Shown here piece by piece: positions 1 through 8,479 of a DNA stretch of 64,000 nt. The DNA lies in NCBI RefSeq assembly GCF_047495555.1, contig NZ_CP166866.1, forward strand, positions 992,001-1,056,000, given 5' to 3'. The position numbers and the translations under genes were made by a program. This DNA comes from Methanobacterium_D sp040373355 (GTDB lineage Archaea; Methanobacteriota; Methanobacteria; Methanobacteriales; Methanobacteriaceae). How positions within the stretch are numbered: position 1 is the first letter of the stretch; each line of letters opens with the position of its first letter. Below the pieces are notes generated by a model. It was not told where the DNA came from, did not search any database, and worked only from the letters and a program-made list of their open reading frames with translations.

Positions 1-267
1 ACCAACAAGATTCTGTCCACGAAGTAACATCTGGAGCGGAGTCTTTTTCACATGTTCTTTAAGTTCTCTAAGTCTTTCCCATGGGTCTTCATTCAAATAG
101 CGTATGCAAGTATCGAATGTTGCTCCTCCCCATGATTCTAATGAGAAGTATCCAACTTTATCCATCTCTTCAGCAATTGGCAACATGTCTCTTGTTCTCA
201 TTCTTGTTGCTAGTAGAGATTGATGTGCATCTCTAAATGCTGTTTCAATGATCTTTATTTTTTTCAT
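1..267 (-). CDS. pycB: Pyruvate carboxylase subunit B, N-terminal part (runs off left edge)
   Basis: The first 89 residues are visible; the rest lies left of the window. They begin MKKIKIIETAFRDAHQSLLA and continue with the conserved TRMRTRDMLPIA and ESWGGATFD segments. This is the start of the HMG-CoA-lyase-like TIM barrel of the carboxyltransferase domain shared by pyruvate carboxylase B and oxaloacetate decarboxylase alpha; the D-A-H-Q motif is part of the metal/substrate site. In hydrogenotrophic methanogens this subunit works with a separate biotin carboxylase subunit (PycA) to make oxaloacetate from pyruvate. The start ATG (267-265) has a GAGGGG ribosome site just upstream. Oxaloacetate decarboxylase alpha cannot be excluded without the C-terminal biotin domain. 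Confidence 0.85.
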   Translation of the reverse strand, partial: MKKIKIIETAFRDAHQSLLATRMRTRDMLPIAEEMDKVGYFSLESWGGATFDTCIRYLNEDPWERLRELKEHVKKTPLQMLLRGQNLVG

Positions 268-529
268 AATGCCCCTCACAATAAGTTTGAATTTGATAAT
301 GTATTATCTCAATATATTTAGTCTAAACTGCCTTATAAATTATTTCTATAGTTAAGAATTGATAATTTGTACTTTTAATGATAATACTCTTAATTTAAAG
401 AATTGATTTTTAAGGATTTAAAGTACTTATTTTAATTATTAGAGCTATAAAAAGTATTCTCTATTGAAATGTATTTAATTACACTTCGTTTCCAGAATAG
501 GCTTATTTCCGGTCTTTTCCTTCACAAAA

Positions 530-537
530 TTTATAAA
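530..537 (+). promoter_or_regulatory. Probable TATA box of the nif operon
   Basis: TTTATAAA at 530-537 is the best archaeal TATA box upstream of nifH. Transcription would start about 22-26 bases downstream, near 558-562. That places the NrpR-type operator at the start site and predicts a leader of about 190 bases. The start site is inferred, not seen. Confidence 0.55.
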
Positions 538-561
538 CGATAAAGACTAAGTTTTTACTAT

Positions 562-584
562 CGGAAGTAGGAAACATACTTCCG
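562..584 (+). promoter_or_regulatory. NrpR-type nif operator (GGAA-N6-TTCC) inside a larger palindrome
   Basis: Positions 570-583 read GGAAACATACTTCC, an exact match to the GGAA-N6-TTCC operator bound by the methanogen nitrogen repressor NrpR. The same TTCC arm also pairs with an upstream arm: CGGAAGTA at 562-569 and TACTTCCG at 577-584 form a perfect 8-base inverted repeat with a 7-base spacer. The site overlaps or lies just after the predicted start of transcription, as expected for repression by blocking polymerase when fixed nitrogen is available. Confidence 0.75.
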
Positions 585-602
585 AAAGAGGAAAATTTAA
601 AA

Positions 603-741
603 ATATCAAAAAAAATGGAGATATACAAAAAAGGAAGAAATTGGGGTTGAGAAAAATCGTAGATTTTTCGAACCTTTCGAAACTTAAGTTTCGAATGCCC
701 GAACATAAAGTTCGACGGCACAAAATTTTAAAAAAATTTTG
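603..741 (+). promoter_or_regulatory. Structured nif mRNA leader with consecutive inverted repeats
   Basis: Between the predicted transcription start and nifH lie several adjacent inverted repeats: ATATC/GATAT (603-607, 620-624, weak); GAAAAATC/GATTTTTC (651-658, 662-669, 3-base loop); a perfect 20-base palindrome at 676-695 centred on CTTAAG; CGAAC/GTTCG (700-704, 710-714); and CAAAATTTT/AAAATTTTG (721-729, 733-741). The last one ends on the first base of the nifH ribosome site GAGGGT (741-746), so it could affect translation. The repeats are read directly; a regulatory role is inferred. Confidence 0.5.
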
Positions 742-751
742 AGGGTCTATT

Positions 752-1579
752 ATGGTAAGAAAAGTAGCTATTTATGGAAAAGGTGGAATCGGAAAATCCA
801 CAACACAGCAAAACACCGCAGCCGCTATGGCACACTTCCATGACCAGAAAATCATGATTCATGGATGTGATCCTAAAGCAGACAGTACACGTCTAATTTT
901 AGGGGGTAAAATGCAGACCACCATGATGGACACATTAAGAGAAGAAGGAGAAGATGCTTGTACTCCTGATAATGTCATGGAAACCGGATTTGAGGGAATA
1001 AAATGTGTAGAATCTGGAGGTCCTGAACCGGGTGTTGGATGTGCTGGAAGGGGTGTAATCACTGCAATTACATTAATGGAAATGTATGGCGAATACGAAA
1101 AAGATTTAGATTTCGTATTCTTCGACGTTCTAGGGGACGTTGTATGCGGTGGTTTTGCAATGCCTGTAAGGGACGGTAAAGCCGAAGAAATTTATATAGT
1201 GGCATCTGGTGAGATGATGGCACTTTACGCAGCAAATAATATCTGTATAGGCATGGTAAAATATGCTGAACAAAGTGGAGTAAGACTTGGGGGAATAATC
1301 TGTAACAGTAGGAACGTAGATGGTGAAAGAGAGTTACTTGAAGAGTTTTGTGAAAAAATAGGCACTCAAATGATTCACTATGTTCCAAGGGATAATATAG
1401 TTCAAAAAGCAGAATTTAACAAAAAATCAGTAATCGAGTTTAATTCAGAGTGTAATCAAGCTGAAGAGTACAAAACACTCGCTGATAAGATAATTAATAA
1501 TAAAAATTTCGTTATTCCAAAACCAATGACTATGGATGAGCTGGAAGAACTGGTTGTAAAATACGGTTTAATAGATTAA
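752..1579 (+). CDS. nifH: Nitrogenase iron protein NifH
   Basis: NifH is the homodimeric reductase that passes electrons, at the cost of ATP, to the MoFe protein and also serves in cofactor assembly. At 275 residues it is full length. The P-loop GKGGIGKST is at residues 9-17, and the two cysteines that bridge the [4Fe-4S] cluster between subunits are C97 (in GVGCAGRG) and C132 (in DVVCGGF). R100 is the arginine ADP-ribosylated in some bacteria. The ATG at 752 follows a GAGGGT ribosome site. It is the first gene of the nif operon, under the operator at 562-584. Confidence 0.98.
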   Translation: MVRKVAIYGKGGIGKSTTQQNTAAAMAHFHDQKIMIHGCDPKADSTRLILGGKMQTTMMDTLREEGEDACTPDNVMETGFEGIKCVESGGPEPGVGCAGRGVITAITLMEMYGEYEKDLDFVFFDVLGDVVCGGFAMPVRDGKAEEIYIVASGEMMALYAANNICIGMVKYAEQSGVRLGGIICNSRNVDGERELLEEFCEKIGTQMIHYVPRDNIVQKAEFNKKSVIEFNSECNQAEEYKTLADKIINNKNFVIPKPMTMDELEELVVKYGLID

Positions 1580-1613
1580 TGTAACTAATTTGAAAGGATT
1601 TGGAGAGTAAAAA

Positions 1614-1931
1614 ATGAAAATGATTCGCGCAATTGTACGTCCAGATAAAGCAGAAGAAGTCGTTGACTCCCTTGCAGAAGCAGGATATGTAGCACTTACA
1701 AAAATGGATGTCATAGGAAGAGGTAAACAAAAAGGAATTCAAATTGACAAGATTTACTACGATGAATTACCCAAAACTATGCTCCTTCTGGTTGCAGAAG
1801 AAGATGATACTACTAAAATAATTGATATAATAAATGAATCAGCGTTTACAGGAAGCTTTGGGGATGGTAAAATATTCGTAAGTCCTGTTGAGGAAGCATA
1901 TACTGTTAGAACCAGATCTTCAGGATTATAG
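1614..1931 (+). CDS. nifI1: Nitrogenase-regulating PII-family protein NifI1
   Basis: A 105-residue GlnB/PII-family protein. In methanogens NifI1 and NifI2 form a complex that binds the MoFe protein and switches nitrogenase off when ammonium appears; 2-oxoglutarate and ATP relieve the inhibition. The sequence has the PII core start MKMIRAIVRPDKAEEVV, the T-loop region after VIGRGKQKG, and the C-terminal DGKIFV and VRTRSSG segments. Its place between nifH and nifI2/nifD is diagnostic. A GGAGAG ribosome site precedes the ATG. Confidence 0.95.
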   Translation: MKMIRAIVRPDKAEEVVDSLAEAGYVALTKMDVIGRGKQKGIQIDKIYYDELPKTMLLLVAEEDDTTKIIDIINESAFTGSFGDGKIFVSPVEEAYTVRTRSSGL

Positions 1932-1960
1932 GAAGGTTAAAAAATTAGCTGGTGTATTTA

Positions 1961-2329
1961 ATGAAAGAAATAATAGCAATTATTCGCCCAAATAAGATGA
2001 TGCAAACAAAGGAAGTCTTAAATGCGCTTGGATTCCCGGCAATGACAGCAAATAGGGTTATGGGGCGTGGAAGGCAAAAAGCAATAATTAGCGAAGTATC
2101 CTTTGATATTAACAAGCCTGAACTCCTTCAGGAAGAAGGAACAATGAGATACATACCAAAAAGGATGATATCTCTGATGGTTCATGATGAAGATGCTTCC
2201 CTTGTAGTTGAGGCTATAATGAGAGTAAATCAAACAGGGCAAATTGGTGATGGAAAACTTTTTGTTTGTCCAATAGACGATGCAGTAAGGGTAAGAACAG
2301 ATGAACGTGGAGAAGAAGCAATTTTGTAA
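1961..2329 (+). CDS. nifI2: Nitrogenase-regulating PII-family protein NifI2
   Basis: Second PII-like regulator, about 122 residues, partner of NifI1 in post-translational control of nitrogenase. It begins MKEIIAIIRPNKM and carries a longer T-loop region than NifI1 (around RGRQKAIISEVSFD), then DGKLFVCPIDDAVRVRT at the end. An upstream in-frame GTG at 1952 would add three residues; I prefer the ATG at 1961 because GGTG (1951-1954) then acts as ribosome site at normal spacing and the product starts like other PII proteins. It lies 29 bases after nifI1 and 28 before nifD. Confidence 0.94.
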   Translation: MKEIIAIIRPNKMMQTKEVLNALGFPAMTANRVMGRGRQKAIISEVSFDINKPELLQEEGTMRYIPKRMISLMVHDEDASLVVEAIMRVNQTGQIGDGKLFVCPIDDAVRVRTDERGEEAIL

Positions 2330-2357
2330 TACTAAGAGAGGATAGGAGAATAAATAT

Positions 2358-3779
2358 ATGCCCTTTAAACTTTTTGAAGTTGATAAAGAGATTCCAGATA
2401 GAAAAAAACATATTTATGTAAAAGATGATGCGGACCCTGTAGAACATGTTCCTAAATGTAATACTAAAACCATTCCCGGATGTATGACAGAACGGGGATG
2501 TGCATTTGCAGGGGTTAAAGGGGTAATAACTGGTGCTGTAAAAGATGTTGTCCACGTAGTACACTCTCCTGTAGGATGTACAACATATGGTTGTGGAAGT
2601 AAAAGATACCCTACAAGCCCTGATCTTCCAAATGGAGAGAAATTTCCAGTTGAAAACTTCAACCTGAAATACATTATGGGTACAGACCTTAAAGAATCTG
2701 ATGTGGTTTTTGGGGGAATGAAAAAACTTCGCCAATCTATATTAGAAGCTTCAAAAGAGTTTCCATATGTAAATGCAATTTATACATATGCTACATGTAC
2801 CACCGGACTTATAGGTGACGATATGGAGGCTGTTGCTAAGGAACTATCTGAAGAGATAGGTAAGGATGTTATAACATTTAATGCCCCTGGGTTTTCAGGA
2901 CCTACACAATCTAAAGGGCATCACGTAGGTAATTTAACCCTCTTCAACAAGCTTGTAGGAACAAAGGAGCCTCCAGAAACAACTCCTTATGACATAAACC
3001 TTATTGGTGAGTATAATATCGATGGGGATCTGTGGATTTTAAAACCCTACTTTGAAGAAATGGGAATAAATATACTGTCTACATTTACAGGTGACTGCAG
3101 CCACGATGAGATCTGCTGGATGCACAGAGCTAAATTAAGCCTTGTAAGATGTCAGAGATCTGCAACATACATAGCAGAACTTATTGAAGAAAAATATGGT
3201 GTTCCTTACATTAAGGTGGACTTCTTTGGCCCAAAATATTGTGCAGAGAACTTAAGAGCTGTAGGTAAATACTTTGGTAAAGAGTCAGAAGCTGAAAAAG
3301 TTATCGAAAGTAGGATGAAACAGATACAACCGGAATTAGATTTCTATAGGGAAAAACTTGAAGGAAAAACCGTTTGGGTGTTTTCTGGAGGTCCTAAAAA
3401 CTGGCACATTCCACAACCTTTAGAAGAACATCTTGGAATGAAAACTGTTGCAGTTTCAACTATGTTTGAACACGAAGATGGTTATGAAAAGATTAAAGAG
3501 CGTGTTGGTGAAGGAACAGTTATAATTGATGATCCAAACTCACTGGAACTTGAAGAAATAATTGAAGATTACAAGCCAGATATAATCCTATCTGGTATAA
3601 AAGAGAAATATATAGCACATAAAATGGGAACACCCTGCATGTTAATCCATTCATATGAAAATGGGCCATATATGGGCTTTGAAGGATTTATAAACCTTGC
3701 TCGTGATATATACGCGTCCATTTACAGTCCCGTATGGAATATGGTGGAATTTAAAGACGAAATTGAAGAGGCGGAATAA
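2358..3779 (+). CDS. nifD: Nitrogenase molybdenum-iron protein alpha chain NifD
   Basis: Alpha subunit of the MoFe protein, which holds the FeMo cofactor where N2 is reduced. At 473 residues it is full length. P-cluster cysteines can be placed at C48 (RGCAFAG), C74 (SPVGCTTYG) and C147 (YATCTTGLIGDD). The cofactor ligands correspond to C265 (LVRCQRS) and H431 (LIHSYENGPYMG); equivalents in Azotobacter are C275 and H442. The ligand set argues for an active nitrogenase subunit rather than a NifE-like scaffold. The Mo type rather than V or Fe-only is supported by the adjacent nifK, nifE and nifN and by the absence of a vnfG/anfG gene between D and K. Confidence 0.97.
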   Translation: MPFKLFEVDKEIPDRKKHIYVKDDADPVEHVPKCNTKTIPGCMTERGCAFAGVKGVITGAVKDVVHVVHSPVGCTTYGCGSKRYPTSPDLPNGEKFPVENFNLKYIMGTDLKESDVVFGGMKKLRQSILEASKEFPYVNAIYTYATCTTGLIGDDMEAVAKELSEEIGKDVITFNAPGFSGPTQSKGHHVGNLTLFNKLVGTKEPPETTPYDINLIGEYNIDGDLWILKPYFEEMGINILSTFTGDCSHDEICWMHRAKLSLVRCQRSATYIAELIEEKYGVPYIKVDFFGPKYCAENLRAVGKYFGKESEAEKVIESRMKQIQPELDFYREKLEGKTVWVFSGGPKNWHIPQPLEEHLGMKTVAVSTMFEHEDGYEKIKERVGEGTVIIDDPNSLELEEIIEDYKPDIILSGIKEKYIAHKMGTPCMLIHSYENGPYMGFEGFINLARDIYASIYSPVWNMVEFKDEIEEAE

Positions 3780-3780
3780 A

Positions 3781-5169
3781 ATGAGCTGTGCAAATATAAT
3801 CAAAAAAGATAGAACTTCTGTTATCAATCCTCTTGTAACGTGTCAGCCTATGGGGGCAATGTATGCAGTTGCAGGGATAAGAAGAGGGCTTCCATTAGTT
3901 CACGGTTCACAAGGATGCTCCACATTTGTTAGATATTCCTTCTCAAGACATTTCCGTGAACCTTCAGAAATTGCAGTTACATCTCTTCATGAAGATGCGG
4001 CAGTTTTTGGAGGTAGAAGAAATCTTATATCTGGTCTTGGAAACCTGGCATCAAGGTTCAAACCAGACCTTATCGGAGCAATAAGTACCTGTTCAAGTGA
4101 AATTATTGGAGATGATATGGTAGGATTCATTAAAATTGCAAAAGAAGAAATGGCACAAAAAATGGGTGAAGAAGCAGCTGAAAAAGTTAAAATAGTGCCT
4201 ATAAGTACTCCAAGTTTCGTAGATAGCCACTTTAAAGGATATGATAATGCAATTAAAGCTTTAGTTGATAACTTAGCGGAGGATCCAACTGAATCCAATG
4301 ATAAAGTCAATATAATTCCAGGAATGGTTAACCCTGGAGATACAAGGGAAATTAAGCATATTCTTGCTTTAATGGGAATTGAAGGAATTATCCTTACAGA
4401 TATTTCAGATCCTTTTGATTCACCACTCCGACCTTCTGCAACCGAATTCAGGCCGTTCTATCCAAAAGGAGGAACAACTGTAGAAGAAATAGCCGATACG
4501 GCCAATAGTTGTGGAACAATTTCACTCTGTAACTATTCAGGATCAGCTGCTGAATCTCTCGAGAAAAAATACGATATTCCAAAAGCTGTAGGCCCTATAC
4601 CAATAGGTGTTCAAAATACTGATAATTTCCTCAGAAACTTAAAGAAATTTACAGGAGCAGAAATTCCAGAAGCACTTCTTGATGAGAGAGGATTACTCAT
4701 AGATTCAATGGCTGATCTTGTATCAAGATATCTATTTGGAAGGACTGTTGCAATCTACGGAGATCCTGCAATAAGTGCGGGAATCGCCAGATTTGTCACT
4801 GAACTTGGTATGATTCCAAGCGTTGTATGTACTGGTGTTGAAAGCAAGGAATTTGAAGAAGAAATGAAAAAAGTGTCTAAAGAGTCTGACGGTCCAGTAG
4901 ATGTGCTTGTTGGAAGTGATTTAAGAGCACTTGAAACCAGACTTCAAGAAGAGTCAGTAGATCTTATGATTGGTCACTCTGATGGTAGATTGTTTGCTAA
5001 AAACCTCGATATTCCTCTTATAAGGGTAGGATATCCAGTATATGATAGAGTAGGATATCACCGAGTTCCTATTGTAGGATATAACGGCGGAATTAATCTC
5101 ATAGACAGAATAACAAATACAGTATTTGAAAATTTCTATGATGCTGAACACTGGAAGCTTCAGCAGTAA
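3781..5169 (+). CDS. nifK: Nitrogenase molybdenum-iron protein beta chain NifK
   Basis: Beta subunit of the MoFe protein, about 462 residues from the ATG at 3781. The open frame extends upstream into nifD, but the start MSCANIIKKDRTSVINPLVT fits the family and follows a purine-rich site (GAGGCGG) one base after the nifD stop. P-cluster cysteines are C21 (VTCQPMG), C46 (GSQGCSTFVR) and C104 (STCSSEIIGDD). Short beta chains lacking the long N-terminal extension of Azotobacter NifK are usual in methanogens. Its 3' end overlaps the next gene, suggesting coupled translation. Confidence 0.96.
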   Translation: MSCANIIKKDRTSVINPLVTCQPMGAMYAVAGIRRGLPLVHGSQGCSTFVRYSFSRHFREPSEIAVTSLHEDAAVFGGRRNLISGLGNLASRFKPDLIGAISTCSSEIIGDDMVGFIKIAKEEMAQKMGEEAAEKVKIVPISTPSFVDSHFKGYDNAIKALVDNLAEDPTESNDKVNIIPGMVNPGDTREIKHILALMGIEGIILTDISDPFDSPLRPSATEFRPFYPKGGTTVEEIADTANSCGTISLCNYSGSAAESLEKKYDIPKAVGPIPIGVQNTDNFLRNLKKFTGAEIPEALLDERGLLIDSMADLVSRYLFGRTVAIYGDPAISAGIARFVTELGMIPSVVCTGVESKEFEEEMKKVSKESDGPVDVLVGSDLRALETRLQEESVDLMIGHSDGRLFAKNLDIPLIRVGYPVYDRVGYHRVPIVGYNGGINLIDRITNTVFENFYDAEHWKLQQ

Positions 5170-6643
5170 AATAATTACAAATGGAGATGGGACAATTCAA
5201 GATCAAGCGCCTAAAAGTCATTTATCCCCTCATAGTGCAGCAGAAAGGACAGATGAAATACAAATTGATGTCCCTGATTCTGTTATTAAAACCCTCGAGG
5301 CACGTAAAAAACATATGTGCATAAAAAAAGGTGATGATTCAAACCCTGCCTGTAATAAGGCCTCCATTCCAGGTACAGTAACACAAAGGTCATGTGTTTA
5401 CGGCGGCGCAAGAGTAGTTTTGATGCCTATAACTGATGCAATCCACCTTGTCCACGGCCCCATCGGATGCGCCGCATGTACATGGGATATAAGAGGAAGC
5501 AGATCATCTGGTGATGATCTTTACAAAAGCGGGTTTTCAACTAATCTTGAGGAAAAAGATATAGTATTTGGTGGAGAAAAGAAACTTCTTGAAACTATAC
5601 TTGAATTAAATAAATTGTACAACCCTGCAGCAATATTTGTGTATTCTACATGTGTTGTGGGTTTAATAGGGGATGACTTAAAAAGTGTTGCAAAAAAAGC
5701 AACTGAATTAACTAAGTGCAGAATTATTCCTGTGCAATCTGAAGGTTTCCGGGCTGTAAACAAATCTTTAGGTCACCAGCTTGCATGTGATGCTATGCTT
5801 GACTACTTAATTGGAACTGGCGATGTTGAAACCACAACAGAATATGATATGAATATTGTTGGTGAATTCAATGTTGCTGGAGACCTTTGGGGTATTAAGC
5901 CATTATTTGAGAAGATAGGAGTAAATGTACTTTCTGCAATTACTGGAGATTCAAAAGTAGAAGACATTGCAGCAGCGCACATTGCTAAATTAAATGTAGT
6001 ACAGTGTCAGAAATCTTCAAATTATCTTGCTAGAGAAATGGAAAAAAAGTATGGAATTCCATTTTTAAAGGTGAATTTCTTTGGAATAGAAGAAACTTCA
6101 AATTCATTAAGAGATGTTGCAGAATTTTTCGATAATTCTTCCATGATTCAAAAGACAGAGGAGCTTATAGAATCTGAGGTGGGGAGAATAAGAGCTGAAA
6201 TCAGTAAATATAAAGAGAGGTTAACTGGAAAAAGAGTGGCAGTTTATGTGGGTGGTAATAAAGCATGGTCGTTAATCAGAGCGTTTGAAGAGATTGGAAT
6301 GGAAGTTATCATGACAGGAACTCAAAACGGCCTTCCTGAAGATTATCAAAGGATTAGAGAAACTGTTAAAGATGGTACACTTGTAGTAGATGATGCAAAT
6401 TCAATGGAACTTACAAGACTCCTTAAAAAATATCGGCCCGATTTAATTGTATCTGGAGCAAAAGAGAAGTATTTATCCTTAAAACTTGGAATTCCATTCT
6501 GTGATTTTAACCATGACAGAATAAGCTCATTTGCAGGTTTTCAGGGGTTTATAAATTTTGCAAAAGAAGTTGATCGGGCAGTTTCCAGTCCAGTATGGAA
6601 CTTAACACCTGAAAAATATAGAGGGGTTAAAGAAAATGTATGA
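5138..6643 (+). CDS. nifE: Nitrogenase cofactor scaffold NifE
   Basis: NifE pairs with NifN to form the NifEN scaffold on which the FeMo-cofactor precursor from NifB matures. About 501 residues from the ATG at 5138. NifD-like cysteines are kept at C86 (QRSCVYGG), C111 (GPIGCAACTWD) and C172 (YSTCVVGLIGDD). GPIGCAACTWDIRG is typical of NifE. The start is uncertain: TTG 5126, ATG 5138 and ATG 5141 are all in frame, all lie inside the nifK 3' end, and there is no internal start before the conserved part. The extra N-terminal stretch of about 50 residues has no motif I recognise. Confidence 0.93.
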   Translation: MMLNTGSFSSKIITNGDGTIQDQAPKSHLSPHSAAERTDEIQIDVPDSVIKTLEARKKHMCIKKGDDSNPACNKASIPGTVTQRSCVYGGARVVLMPITDAIHLVHGPIGCAACTWDIRGSRSSGDDLYKSGFSTNLEEKDIVFGGEKKLLETILELNKLYNPAAIFVYSTCVVGLIGDDLKSVAKKATELTKCRIIPVQSEGFRAVNKSLGHQLACDAMLDYLIGTGDVETTTEYDMNIVGEFNVAGDLWGIKPLFEKIGVNVLSAITGDSKVEDIAAAHIAKLNVVQCQKSSNYLAREMEKKYGIPFLKVNFFGIEETSNSLRDVAEFFDNSSMIQKTEELIESEVGRIRAEISKYKERLTGKRVAVYVGGNKAWSLIRAFEEIGMEVIMTGTQNGLPEDYQRIRETVKDGTLVVDDANSMELTRLLKKYRPDLIVSGAKEKYLSLKLGIPFCDFNHDRISSFAGFQGFINFAKEVDRAVSSPVWNLTPEKYRGVKENV

Positions 6644-8012
6644 TGAAACAATTAAAAACAAAAATCAGTGCATTGAAGAAAAAAAGTTTGCAGTAATTAA
6701 CCCCTGTAAAATGTGTCAGCCAATGGGTGCTGTTCAGGCACTTTTAGGGGTTAAAGGGGCAATGCCATTAATTCATGGTTCTCAAGGATGCAGTACTTAC
6801 ATGCGATTTCAACTCTGCAGACACTTCAGGGAACCAGTAAATGTCTCATCAACATCAATGAGTGAAGGAACAGTAGTTTACGGCGGTGAGGATAATCTCC
6901 TTAAAGCTCTTAACACAATCTGGAAAGAATACGATCCAGAAATTATAGGTGTAACTTCAAGCTGTCTTACTGAAACAATAGGGGATGATATGGCCCTTAT
7001 TATCAAGAAATTTAATAATTCAAACAACGGTGAAGAGTTACCCCCTATAGTTCCCATCAGTACTCCAAGTTATTCAGGTTCTCATGTTGATGGATATGAT
7101 AAAGCAGTTAAATCACTTGTAGAAAACTTAGCACGCCCTGAAGGTGATAATCATAAAATAAACATAATTCCGGGAATTGTATCTCCGGCAGATATAGCTG
7201 AAATTAAAGATATTTTAAGAGAACTTAATGTAGAAAGTATCTTTCTAACTGATACGTCTGAATCGCTCAATGCACCGCTAACTGATGATGTATCATTTCT
7301 ACCCGATGAAGGGACTAAAGTAGAGGAAATTAGAGATTCAGCCAATTCAATGGCTACAATAGCATTAAGTAAACATGCAGATTCTGCTGCTACGTACCTT
7401 CAAAAAAAGTGTGGCGTTAAATCATTCTCTGGGCCTCTTCCAGTAGGAATAAATTACACAGACCAATTTATAGATCATATCACCAAAATCACATGTACTG
7501 AAGTTCCAGAATTAATAAAAAAAGATAGAGGTAAAATGATTGATGCAATAGTTGATGCTCATCCATATAACTATGAAAGAAAAGTTGCAATATATGGAGA
7601 TCCTGATGTTGTAACAGGGCTCGCACAATTTGTTTGTGAACTTGGTATGATTCCATCTGTAGTCTGTACTGGAGCTCAAAGTAGTAGATTTGTTGAAGAT
7701 ATGGAAAATATTGCAGAAAAGAATAATATTTCACCCGTTATCCTTGCTGGACGCGATTTGTATGATTTACACCAACAGGTAAAATATATGGATATAGAAC
7801 TCCTTATTGGAAACTCATATGGTGCAAGAATTGCTGAAGCTGAAGATATCCCTCTTTTAAGGATAGGATTTCCGGTTTATGATAGATTAGGTGCTCAGAG
7901 AATAAGTATTTTGGGCTATAAAGCAGGAATTCGGTTAGTTGATACAGTAACCAATATGATACTTGAGAACTATTATGACGAATCAGGGCATGAAATTATG
8001 GAGTTTCAATGA
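6636..8012 (+). CDS. nifN: Nitrogenase cofactor scaffold NifN
   Basis: Partner of NifE in the cofactor scaffold, 458 residues, NifK-like. It opens with a beta-chain pattern: C27 (CKMCQPMG), C52 (GSQGCSTYMR) and C110 (TSSCLTETIGDD). Gene order and a slightly more divergent sequence than nifK identify it as nifN. The ATG at 6636 overlaps the nifE stop by eight bases and has a GAGGGG ribosome site inside nifE, so translation is probably coupled. A run of T residues follows the gene at about 8028-8036. Confidence 0.94.
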   Translation: MYDETIKNKNQCIEEKKFAVINPCKMCQPMGAVQALLGVKGAMPLIHGSQGCSTYMRFQLCRHFREPVNVSSTSMSEGTVVYGGEDNLLKALNTIWKEYDPEIIGVTSSCLTETIGDDMALIIKKFNNSNNGEELPPIVPISTPSYSGSHVDGYDKAVKSLVENLARPEGDNHKINIIPGIVSPADIAEIKDILRELNVESIFLTDTSESLNAPLTDDVSFLPDEGTKVEEIRDSANSMATIALSKHADSAATYLQKKCGVKSFSGPLPVGINYTDQFIDHITKITCTEVPELIKKDRGKMIDAIVDAHPYNYERKVAIYGDPDVVTGLAQFVCELGMIPSVVCTGAQSSRFVEDMENIAEKNNISPVILAGRDLYDLHQQVKYMDIELLIGNSYGARIAEAEDIPLLRIGFPVYDRLGAQRISILGYKAGIRLVDTVTNMILENYYDESGHEIMEFQ

Positions 8013-8080
8013 ACTATTTACGATGGTTTTTTTTTCAAAGCTTAGAGTATGAAATTAGATAATGGAGTTTTAGGGATAAT

Positions 8081-8389
8081 ATGAAAGTAGCAGTTGCAAC
8101 AAGTGATGGAAAAAAAGTTAATTTACATTTTGGAAGTGCTGAAATTTTTCTAATATTTAAAATAGAAGAAAATGGAGTAAAGTTTTTAGAAATGAGGGAA
8201 AAACCTAAAGTTAATATAAATAATCATTCCGATAGGTGGGCTGTATCTTTAAAACTTCTAAAAGATTGTGATGCTCTCTTTTGCGACCGAATTGGGGTAG
8301 AACCTAAAGAAGCACTTCAAAAAGAAGGTATAGATATATTTGAATCTCAAAAATCCATTAATGATGCATTTAAGGACTATTTTGAATAA
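8081..8389 (+). CDS. NifX/NifB-C-terminal-like iron-molybdenum cofactor binding protein
   Basis: A 102-residue protein of the family shared by NifX, NafY core and the NifB C-terminus, which carry or store FeMo-cofactor precursors. It starts MKVAVATSDGKKVNLHFGSA, with the typical strand-loop and H-F-G segment, and continues through LKDCDALFCDRIG. Position directly after nifN (69-base gap, same strand, before a terminator) supports a role with nitrogenase; it may be nifX itself, but small members of this family also occur outside nif clusters, so I give no symbol. A GGGAT ribosome site precedes the ATG. Confidence 0.85.
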   Translation: MKVAVATSDGKKVNLHFGSAEIFLIFKIEENGVKFLEMREKPKVNINNHSDRWAVSLKLLKDCDALFCDRIGVEPKEALQKEGIDIFESQKSINDAFKDYFE

Positions 8390-8413
8390 TATAAAACCAA
8401 AAAATTATAAATG

Positions 8414-8439
8414 AAATGATAATTAATATCATTTTTTTT
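8414..8439 (+). terminator. Probable terminator at the end of the nif operon
   Basis: AAATGATA (8414-8421) and TATCATTT (8427-8434) form a perfect 8-base stem with a 5-base loop, followed by an unbroken run of T residues to 8439. It lies 25 bases after the nifX-like stop and before the ferredoxin gene. Confidence 0.65.
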
Positions 8440-8479
8440 AAATTTATCAAAATAAACCAAAAAGGAGAGGATTGATTAA

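Larger units (their letters stand above)
268..751. other. Divergent intergenic region between pycB and nifH
   Basis: A stretch of 484 bases without a convincing gene. The left half is plain AT-rich DNA that must hold the pycB promoter. The right half holds the nif promoter, operator and a long structured leader, listed separately. A 72-codon open frame on the minus strand (503-721) lies over the nif leader and looks accidental: it has no recognisable motif and its sequence is explained by the inverted repeats. Confidence 0.7.

Noticed and set aside
503..721. 72-codon open frame on the minus strand upstream of nifH
   Set aside because: Lies over the palindromic nif leader and operator, has no motif; explained by the inverted repeats.
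3697..3780. Upstream extension of the nifK reading frame into nifD
   Set aside because: The conserved NifK start is at 3781; the extension overlaps nifD with no ribosome site.
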